From Mycoplasma sp. CSL7475-4 (GTDB lineage: Bacteria > Bacillota_I > Bacilli_A > Mycoplasmatales > Metamycoplasmataceae): a DNA stretch of 64,000 nt. Shown here in pieces: positions 55,866 to 64,000 of this stretch. The position numbers were made by a program, and so were the translations under genes. The notes below the pieces were generated by a model, which was not told the origin of the DNA, made no database searches, and saw nothing but the letters and a program-made list of their open reading frames with translations. The DNA lies in NCBI RefSeq assembly GCF_024834065.1, contig NZ_JANUYA010000003.1, positions 1-64,000 of the forward strand, given 5' to 3'. Numbering within the stretch: position 1 is the stretch's first letter; every line of letters starts with the position of its first letter.

Positions 55866-57101
55866 ATGAGAAAAAATTTACTTAAATTATTGCCTGTCGC
55901 ACTAATGCCTATTACTCTAAGTGCTTGCAACTACACAGATCCTAAATTAAATGAAGAACTAAAAAAAGTATCAATATCACCAGTACGTGATAGTGTTGAT
56001 TCTAGTGTATCACTAGACGATTTTGCTAGCGATAAGTACCTTAAAGTAGATGGACTATCACCAAATAATAAAATAATCATAAAAAAAATTCAAAAAGTAG
56101 GCGACGATAACTTATTAGTAACATTTGAAATCGTCGATAAAGCAACAAGAAAAACCAGTGAACAAAAAACACAACAAATCCATATGAAATACATTGACTC
56201 AAGCAGTCAAAGTAATTCAACTAACAACAAATTTGTCTATGAAAAAAACAATTATTATTCATCGCTAAATGGTTTGCGTGGTAAAGAACTTTTTAAAGAA
56301 CTATCAAAAATTCAAGCTGAGAAAGTAGCTATCAAAAACAGCCGAGAAATTATTGAACAAGGGCCTAACAAATATGATTATCAATATGCAGAGCTATACA
56401 ATATTTACAAAACAGCTTTTGCTGATAATTTCTTTGAAAAAGATCAATCAATTATTGATATTTATTCAGAAAATCCAAATGGTAAAGACCCTTATGTATA
56501 TTCATTTAATAATTATGAAGGGCGTGACAAAAACAACAAAAGTGGCAAGAAACTTAATAACACAAAAGGTGAAGGAAGTGTGTTTAACAGAGAACATACT
56601 GTTCCCCAATCTTGATTTAACAAAGAACCAAATATAAGAACTGATGCACATTTTGTATTTCCTAGTGATAAAAAAGTAAATGCCGATAGGGGTAATGGTA
56701 TTTATTATACTGTGGATAATGGTGCAAAAATAAGTTTAAATGGAACAAAAACTACCGCTAACTACACAGAACCTATTGACGCATTCAAAGGCGATTTAGC
56801 CCGTGCAACACTTTATTTTGTTTTAACATATCCACTTTCATGAGAAGATGGTAATGGCAGTGCTGATTTATTCAAAAACACATTCCCTTATTTAAACAAA
56901 AAATATTTAGACACCTACATTGATTGAAGTAAAAAAGATGGTATTGATGGTTTTGATATCCAACGAAACAACGAAATTGCAAAATACTATGGAGGGTTGC
57001 GTAATCCATTTAGTGACTATCCTAACTTAGCTAGTTTAATTTTCGGAACTGGCGACGATGTTTTTGTTGATAAAGGTATATTAGTTGGACTTAATCAATA
57101 A
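55866..57101 (+). CDS. Surface lipoprotein nuclease, endonuclease I family
   Basis: 411 residues. Start MRKNLLKLLPVALMPITLSAC after AAGGAG, lipobox LSAC at residues 18-21. The C-terminal half is an endonuclease I (EndA/NucM-like) domain with the metal-site motif FNREHTVPQSWF (about residue 240) and ANADRGNG- and GDLARATLYF-type segments that follow in the family (here VNADRGNG, GDLARATLYF). Mycoplasmas cannot make nucleotides de novo, so such enzymes degrade external nucleic acids and can also destroy neutrophil traps. Own promoter region of about 60 bp. Confidence 0.9.
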
Positions 57102-57130
57102 AAAGACTGAATAATTTGCGAATTTTTAAG

Positions 57131-57160
57131 AAAACAGCGTCTTGTTGACGCTGTTTTTAA
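57131..57160. terminator. Bidirectional terminator
   Basis: AAAACAGCGTC (57131-57141) pairs with GACGCTGTTTT (57147-57157), between the convergent nuclease and M42 genes. Confidence 0.88.
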
Positions 57161-57170
57161 TAATGAATAT

Positions 57171-58259
57171 TTATTGGTGTTTCAATTCTTTGGCTCTTTC
57201 GACATTGAAGTATTTTACAAATTCAGTTGCTAAATCGATTGCAGCTTGTATGTCAACTAACGAACACACACCAATTGGTGAGTGTAGATATCTTTGTGGT
57301 AGAGAGAAAGTAATTGCAGGCACACCGCCTTTACCATATTGCAATGCAGTCGCATCGTTACCACCACCTTCAGAAATATATTTATAGGCAGGAATATTGT
57401 GTTTACGTGCTAAAGACATTAACATTTCTGTAAATTTAGGATTAGTTAGTAAACCTCCATCTTTAACTAATAGAGCAACTCCATCTCCTAATTTTGTTCC
57501 ACCTTTAATTGCACCAGTTGTATCGTGACTTGCACATGTATCAATTGCAATTGCCACATCAGCATCAATAATAGATGTTGCTGTTTTAGCACCTCTTAGA
57601 CCTACTTCTTCTTGAACTGTACCAACGATGTATGTTTTATTTGGTAGGTCTAAATCTTTGATGTTGTTGGCTAGAAAATCAATAACTGTTACCCCAGCTC
57701 TATTATCCATTGATTTACCGGCAACTAAATTATTAGGCATATCAAATGCTTCGCCACTCATATAAACTCTATCTCCTGGTTCAATACCAAAATCAATTAC
57801 TTCTTGTTTGTTAGCAAAACCTGCGTCCACAAATAATTCTTTATTTGTTGGGGCTTTTGTAACTTTTTCTCTTTCCAAAATGTGTATTGATGTGTGGCCA
57901 AAAATACCAGTAATTTCTTTGTTGTCACGATTTGTGACAATTTTAGCTTTAGTTCCAATAACAGTAACTGGTCAAATTCCACCAACTGGTTCAACTAGTA
58001 AATTACCGTTTTCTTCGATATTTCTAACAAAATAACCAACTTCATCCATGTGTGCTGCAAACATAATTACAGGGGCATTAGGATCGCTTTGTTTATTTGA
58101 AATAATTAGCGAACCAAAACCGTCTCTACTAAATTCTAATTTATCTGATTTGATGTTTGCTTTTAGAGCATCAACGACTGGTTCTTCGTATCTACTCATT
58201 GCTTCAATAGCCATATATTCTTTAAGTCTTGTACTTAATTTTTCATATTTTTTACTCAT
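57171..58259 (-). CDS. M42 family glutamyl/endo-glucanase-type aminopeptidase
   Basis: 362 residues, normal for M42. Metal and catalytic motifs: MFAAHMDEVGYFV (about residue 68), SMDNRAGVTVIDFL (bridging Asp), VGTVQEEVGLRGA (catalytic Glu pair) and AIAIDTCASHDTTG. The late HSPIGVCSLVDIQAAIDL carries the last metal His. Tetrahedral dodecameric cytosolic aminopeptidase that finishes peptide breakdown. Start MSKKYEKLSTRLKEYM after AGGAG. Confidence 0.93.
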
Positions 58260-58371
58260 ATTAATCTCCTGATTTTTATTTTACATAAATATTTAAATAT
58301 TCATTTAATAATTAACTTATATATTTAATTAATATAAAATTAATATATAAGTGCATAGTAAAGGAGGTTAG

Positions 58372-61083
58372 ATGAAAAGAAAAAACAAAAAACAAGCTGT
58401 CTCAACCGATTTAGTTAAAAAACGTATTCACGAGAGTGCAAATATGAATGATAGTGAATTATTTGCAACATTTAATTCCTCAGCCAAAGGAATTATTGAT
58501 GATTCAACTATTGAAAAAAATCTTGAGATTTATGGCTCAAATAAGTTGGATAAAAAATCTAATAATACACTTTGGAATAAAATTGTGGCTTCCTTTTTTA
58601 ATCCATTTTCAATTATTTTAATCGTTTTATCACTTATTTCGCTTGTTACTGATGTTATATTGAAATTAGTAAATAACGAAAAAGCTGAACCGGCAACAAT
58701 GATTATTATTCTTTCCATGGTTTTATTAAGTGGTATTTTGCATCTAGTTGAAGAAATTCGCTCGAGTTCATCATCTGATAAATTAATCAAAATGATATCA
58801 ACTACCGCAAGAGTTCAAAGGAACGGAATCTATTATGAGTTGCCATTGGAAGAAATAGTGGTTGGAGATATCATAGTCTTGGCTGCGGGCGATATTATTC
58901 CTGCGGATGTAAGAATATTGAGTGCGAAAGACTTATTCGTCTCTCAGTCTTCTTTAACCGGCGAAAGTCATTCGATCGAAAAATTTTCGCATTTAGTCAA
59001 AAACTTTGACTACGATAATATCGTTGATTACCACAACTTAGCCTTTATGGGTTCTAATGTTATTTCTGGCTCTGCTCGGGCAATAGTTGTGGCAACTGGA
59101 AATGAAACATACATTGGTCAAGTTGTACAGAAAATAAACGAAAAACCAGTTAAAACTGATTTTGAAAAAGGTATTTCATCAATCTCAAAATTATTAATTA
59201 GAATAATGTTGATAGTGGTGCCGATTGTATTTTTGATTATTGGTATTAAGGGACAAGTCAAAGGCGATAGTAGTAAATGACTAGAAGCATTGCTATTTGC
59301 TATTTCAGTTGTTGTTGGTTTAACCCCTGAGATGTTGCCAATGATAGTCACATCGACCTTGGCTAAAGGTGCTGTAACAATGTCTAAGAAAAAAACAATA
59401 ATCAAAAGTCTAAATTCAATTCAGAATTTTGGGGCAATGGACGTGTTTTGTACAGATAAAACCGGAACATTGACCTTAGATCAAATTGTCCTAGAACGTC
59501 ACTTAGATGTTTTAGGCAAAGACAATAATCGTGTATTACGATATGGTTTTTTAAACTCGTATTTCCAAACAGGTTTAAAAAATCTGCTTGATTTATCAAT
59601 AATTGATAAAACAGAAGAATTAAGTGTTATTGATGAGCAATTACGTCAATTAGAGACTTTATACAATAAGGTTGATGAAATACCATTTGATTTCGAAAGA
59701 AAGAGAATGTCAGTTATTGTTAAGAGCAAAGACTCAAAAGTACAAGTTATTACTAAAGGTGCTGTTGAAGAAATGTTATCAATTTGTTCACATATTGAAA
59801 TTGGTGGCAAAATAGAACAATTAAGCACCCATCTAATACAAAAAGTATTGAAAAATGTTGATGATTTAAACGATAAAGGTATGCGTGTTATTGCGGTTGC
59901 CCGTAAAGATGTTGATTTAAATACCGTAGGAACATTTAGCGTTAAAGATGAATCAGAAATGATTTTGATTGGTTATTTAGCCTTCCTTGATCCGCCTAAA
60001 GAATCAACAGCGAGTGCTATTGAAAATCTACACAAACACGGTGTAGAAGTTAAAATTTTAACAGGTGACAACGCTCGTGTTACAAGAGCAATTTGTGCAC
60101 AAGTTGGTATCCCTAGTGAAAAAGTAATTTTAGGTAAAGATCTTGAGTCATTAAACCAAGAACAAATTGAAGATGTTGTTGAACATTACAATATTTTTGC
60201 TAAACTTTCACCAGACCAAAAAGCAACTATTATTACTGCTTTACGTAACAAAGGACACGTTGTCGGTTATATGGGTGATGGTATTAATGATGCCCCTGCA
60301 ATGAAAGTTGCTGATGTTTCCATTTCAGTGGATACAGCAGTTGATATTGCCAAAGAGAGTGCTAATATTATTCTTTTAGAAAAAGACTTAAATGTTTTAG
60401 CAACCGGAATTATTGAAGGTCGTAAAACATACTCAAACATGAATAAATATATCAAAATGACTGTCGCAAGTAATTTCGGTAATATTATCAGTATTTTATT
60501 TGCTGCCTTGATCTTACCATTCTCGCCGATGATGGCAGTTCAAATTCTATTCCTTAACCTAATCTATGATATTTCTTGTGGTGCAATACCTTGAGATAAT
60601 GTTGATAAAGAATTACTGAACAAACCTCGTAAGTGAAATCCGAAGTCAATTGTTAAATTTATGCTCTGATTCGGCCCTGTTTCGTCTATAGTCGATATAT
60701 TAGCCTTTATATTATTGCGCTATGTCTTTATACCTAATCTATATCCAGGTCTTGATGTCGACAGCGAAAGATTTAAAATCTTATTCCAAACAGGTTGATT
60801 CATAATTTCAATGTGAACTCAAAGTTTGATTATTCACTTTATTCGGACTGAAAAAATTGCCTTTATTCAATCAAAACCAGCAACACCGCTATTGTTATTC
60901 TCGATTTTAGGGTCAATTCTAATTACTGTTAGTCCTTATGTTCCATGATTAAATAACGCATTAAAAGTTGAGGCTTTAAACCCTTGATTCTACGCCTTAT
61001 TGGCTGGCTCAATACTTTTATACATAACCCTAACTTTATTTGTAAAAAGATTGTATCTAAAAAAATATAAAGAATTGCTTTAA
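58372..61083 (+). CDS. mgtA: Magnesium-transporting P-type ATPase (MgtA-like)
   Basis: 903 residues, P3B type. Motifs: LTGES (actuator domain, about residue 197), [21 protein letters not shown] (MgtA-type transmembrane segment 4), phosphorylation site CTDKTGTLT (Asp near 364), nucleotide-domain KGAVEEML, hinge GDGINDAP. About ten membrane helices. Imports Mg2+ by ATP hydrolysis. Start after AAAGGAGG. The 112-bp upstream region is AT-rich with no recognisable Mg2+ sensor. Confidence 0.93.
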
Positions 61084-61111
61084 TATAAACAGATTTAAGC
61101 GAAAAATAATC

Positions 61112-61145
61112 AAAAACCAGCGTCAATATAAACGCTGGTTTTTCT
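61112..61145 (+). terminator. Terminator after mgtA
   Basis: AAAACCAGCGT (61113-61123) pairs with ACGCTGGTTTT around eight bases, followed by T. Confidence 0.88.
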
Positions 61146-61158
61146 TTATTAAAAAGAG

Positions 61159-61914
61159 CTATTTTGCTATTTCTAAATCTAAATTTATATACGCAGAGAT
61201 TTCAATATTTTTTCCTGAATAAATATTGAAATTAGAATCATTTTGCTTACAAAATTGTTTAAATTCACGACTGTGGCCTTTACCGCGAAAAATATCATGT
61301 GCGATTTCATGTATCATGACTGAATCTCAATATTCGTGCGGTGTTAACAATGTTAACACTGAATAGTGAATTTCTTTTTTCTTTGTTAAGGTATTGAACT
61401 TGTATGATCCTCAATAGCTCAATCTTTTATAGATATTTATTGGAATTGTATCAATAACATTGAGTTTTCTTTCAATATTTTTGTGTCTTTGTTCAACTTC
61501 TTTAAATAACCAGATTTTCAATAAATTCAACAGTTTTGAATTAAGTTTTTCCATACTGATATTGCGATAATTTTGCTTCAATACAAAATAGGCAATATTT
61601 TCTTTGTCGTCTAAAAGCATACGCATTTTTGTATCCTTATAGATGAATTTTGTTTGGTATCTTTTTCCGCCTATTCAAACAAATTTATTCTCAATTGGTG
61701 AAAAAACGTATATTGCTTTTTGTTCAAATTTAATAGAGTCACTATTTTGGATAAGTCCATTTATGTATTTTGCTAAATTCTTTTTGCTATTGTAAAAAAT
61801 AACAATATTTTTAGTTATTGAGCTCGCCTTATAGCCATTAGTTTTATTTTTTGTATAGTATAAATCGTAGGTGACATTGTCAATAGATACTGAGCTCGGG
61901 ATATTATTCTCCAT
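61159..61914 (-). CDS. YgjP/SprT-like zinc metallopeptidase
   Basis: 251 residues, no signal peptide. The C-terminal MIHEIAHDIFRGKGHSREFK (about residue 205) is an HExxH zinc motif with a third ligand His, as in the YgjP (DUF45) and SprT-like zincins. The N-terminal part (residues 1-130) is a basic beta-rich stretch with TKFIYKDTKMRM, typical of the YgjP group. Substrate unknown. The start overlaps the upstream NERD-domain gene by 11 bp, so the two are coupled. Confidence 0.78.
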
Positions 61915-62650
61915 TTTGTTTGAAGCCTTTTTCTCATTTTTTAATATCTTTACGTGAAGTTACTTTATTTGTTTTAATAGCGTCTAACACAGCATTAACT
62001 TTTTCTTTATCCATTTCTCCGAATTCATCTAAATCATTCTCAACTTCTTGCAGTATTTGTTGATAATTTTTTTCGCTGGCAATTATTGTGTGATTATCAA
62101 CACCTTCAACACTAAATTTCAAATCCTCAGGAAAAATAATCATTGATAACATTGGTAAATTAAAACCACACATAGCGTGAAAATGATTTAGGTGTGTATG
62201 GTTTTGTGATATTGGATTAGTTACTTTTCGGTTGTGTTTTTTATAAACTAATGACAAATTTTTGTTGGCAACACTGCCTTTTAATTCACCAATTAAATAT
62301 TTCGTTTCAATAATAATGAATATTTTGTTGTTGTATAAAATTCCGTCAATTTCAAATTTTTGACTGCCCATGGCATATTCGTATAAGCCACCAGGAATGT
62401 ATTTGAAATTGATTTTTTTGTTTTTTGTGTAGTAAGTTAACTCGTTGGAAATTTGCGATTCGAATTTGAAGCCCATTGTTTCTTTTTTTCTTGCTTTGGT
62501 GATATGTCAAATGTAAAGAGTTAATAGAGATACGATTAATAATCCCATTAAAACTGTGCCTATAATAATACCGTTTCGCATTTCGATCGATATATTTTTT
62601 GGCTCATTTGCGGTATTTTGCAAAATCTGATTAAATTGGTTTTGATTCAT
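61904..62650 (-). CDS. Membrane-anchored NERD-domain protein (nuclease-related)
   Basis: 248 residues. Start MNQNQFNQILQNTANEPKN; one membrane helix (GIIIGTVLMGLLIVSLLTLY, about 33-52); then a NERD domain with EIDGILYNNKIFIIIETK (about residues 100-117), where the Asp and Glu-x-Lys are the endonuclease-like signature. The helix is visible only if the TGA at the end of the segment is Trp; starting at MGFKFES (62476) would lose it. Related to DNA-processing nucleases; actual activity unknown. Coupled to the zincin gene downstream. Confidence 0.78.
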
Positions 62651-62823
62651 AATGTTTTAATTATAAATAATTTTCAAGTCGTTATTTTAATTTAATGACT
62701 ATTCGCCGGCATTAAAGGTGCAAAAAAAGCAAAAAACGTGATTTAAGGCGAAAAAAACCGAAAAAAAGTTATTTATGCTATTTCGTGTGGTGTTATAATA
62801 ACGTTATATAATCGGAGGAATAA

Positions 62824-63429
62824 ATGAAATCATTAAAAATATTATCGGTAACAGGTACCGTAAATAGAGAATCTTTATCAGAAAAACTAAACAATGAAGC
62901 CGTAAAAGAATTAATGGCTAAATATCCAAATTCAACATTAACTAAACTAGATACTTCAAATTCACAATTTGCTAATCATTCATTGACAGCAACAAACTTT
63001 GCAGAATTTTTTAAAGATGTTGACTCAGACGAATGAATCAATAAATTACACGACACAGATGTTTTAGTTTTATCAACACCAATGACAAACTTTTCATACA
63101 CAGCAGGAATTAAAAACTTTCTAGATGCTATTGCAGTTGCTAACAAAACTTTTTCATATAAATACAGTACAAAAGGTGGTTCAATTGGTTTACTAACTAA
63201 TCTTAAAGTTGTTATTATCGGAACCCAAGGAGCTCCATTAGGTTGATACCCATTTGCCGGTTTTCTTGACACACTAAAAGGAATTTTCAATTTCTTTGGT
63301 GCTAAACAAATTGAAACATTTTTAGTAGACGGCAACAAAGTTGAACCTAGAAGCAAACAAAGCCACGATGAAATCATTGCTGAAGTTAAACCTGAATTAA
63401 ATAAAATTTTAGAATCATTGGAAATATAA
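62824..63429 (+). CDS. azoR: FMN-dependent NADH-azoreductase
   Basis: 201 residues, flavodoxin-like fold. Family motifs: N-terminal VTGTVNRESLSEKLN (phosphate-binding loop), STPMTNFSYTAGIKNFLDAI (FMN contact), and IIGTQGAPLGWYPFAGFLDTL. Cytosolic flavoprotein that reduces quinones or azo compounds with NADH. Start after ATCGGAGGAA. A GNRA-loop terminator lies at its end. Confidence 0.92.
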
Positions 63430-63430
63430 A

Positions 63431-63452
63431 AAAAATGGCGCAAGCCATTTTT
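63431..63452. terminator. Bidirectional terminator with GCAA tetraloop
   Basis: AAAAATGGC (63431-63439) pairs with GCCATTTTT (63444-63452) around a GNRA tetraloop, between convergent azoR and nusB. Confidence 0.88.
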
Positions 63453-63453
63453 A

Positions 63454-63882
63454 TTATTTCAAATATTTACGTAAAAATGCTTCATTAACCACGAAGAAAC
63501 GATAAACATTATCAACTACTCTATTAACGTGTTTGTATAAATTGGATTCTTCTCCAAAAAAATCTTTGGTTACTTCGACAGCTTCGTTAATTACAATTCT
63601 AGGATTAATACTGAACATTTCCAATGTTGAGTTCAATAAAATTGCTCTTATTAATGGGCTTTCTTCGTTTCAAGTTTTATTGGTTAAAAATTTGTCAATA
63701 ATTTTCGCTAAATAGTCTTTATTTTGAACAACTTTTTCTAATTGTAAAAATTGTTCATCATTCAATTCATCGTGTGTTTGTCTTATTCTTGCTAAATCAT
63801 AATTATTCAATAACTCGCAAGCATAAATAACATTAATGACTTCGATTCGATTAGTTCTGCGTGATTTAGTCTTTTTATTCAT
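63454..63882 (-). CDS. nusB: Transcription antitermination protein NusB
   Basis: 142 residues. N-terminal TKSRRTNRIEVINVIYACEL is the NusB RNA-binding helix; the C-terminal half has RAILLNSTLEM ... PRIVINEAVEVTKDFFGEES, the family signature (INEAVELAK-type), ending RVVDNVYRFFV. Binds boxA with S10 in rRNA antitermination. Open only with a TGA Trp (KTWNEESP). Confidence 0.92.
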
Positions 63883-64000
63883 GTTTGTAATTGTATACTA
63901 AAATTCAATTAATATTTGATTTTTCGGACATTATTAATGAATTTTTCTTTCAAAATATTAGTTACGATAAATACGGGGCTAAAAACTGTAATGTAAATTG
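63883..64000. other. Window edge, nothing recognised
   Basis: AT-rich DNA upstream of nusB. A TATACT-like box on the minus strand (about 63895-63900) may serve nusB. A 19-codon plus-strand frame starting at 63935 has no supporting signal. Confidence 0.3.

Noticed and set aside
58260-58371. Mg2+ riboswitch before mgtA
   Set aside because: The 112-bp leader is AT-rich with no conserved ykoK or mgtA leader motifs and no terminator.

Overview
The window is from a mollicute that reads UGA as tryptophan, most likely a member of the Mycoplasma/Mycoplasmopsis group. Base composition is very AT-rich. Nearly every gene is continuous only when in-frame TGA is read as Trp, and stops are TAA or TAG. The window also holds a reduced core gene set, many lipobox lipoproteins and a MIP-type (DUF31) immunoglobulin protease. 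Species cannot be named from sequence alone. All gene ends below use genetic code 4.

Layout. 1-2250: tRNA-Gln, tRNA-Tyr, prs and rsmG, closed by a strong palindrome. 2500-20331: a minus-strand surface-antigen island with four large paralogous lipoproteins (A to D), a truncated fifth copy, a decayed IS element and a MIP-type serine protease; two nearly identical ~1-kb direct repeats record a recent tandem duplication. 20464-28382: a GT4 glycosyltransferase and a LicD protein with overlapping ends, clpB under a CIRCE operator, trmB, a membrane-anchored protein and an ABC-F ATPase with unusual ATPase motifs. 28535-35313: a three-gene overlapping operon (two BspA-like leucine-rich-repeat lipoproteins and an S41-peptidase lipoprotein) behind what looks like a TPP riboswitch with a terminator. 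This is the most unusual arrangement in the window. 35370-39855: trigger-factor-like gene, then rpsL-rpsG-fusA.

40100-45286: a TIR palindrome between direct repeats, a second LicD gene, tRNA-Leu and tRNA-Lys, three dispersed 5S rRNA genes interleaved with a lipoprotein, a pseudouridine synthase and a gene remnant, then AhpD-like and Cof/HAD genes. 45315-50789: pepF and a heterodimeric ABC exporter. 50985-55776: a small ORF and folded leader followed by potABCD with overlapping genes. 55866-64000: lipoprotein nuclease, M42 aminopeptidase, MgtA-type P-ATPase, a NERD/zincin pair, azoreductase and nusB.

Together the genes describe a host-dependent cell: scavenging (polyamine import, peptidases, surface nuclease, perhaps thiamine sensing), surface variation and immune evasion (A to D, MIP protease, LicD and GT4 modification), and a minimal translation and stress machinery.
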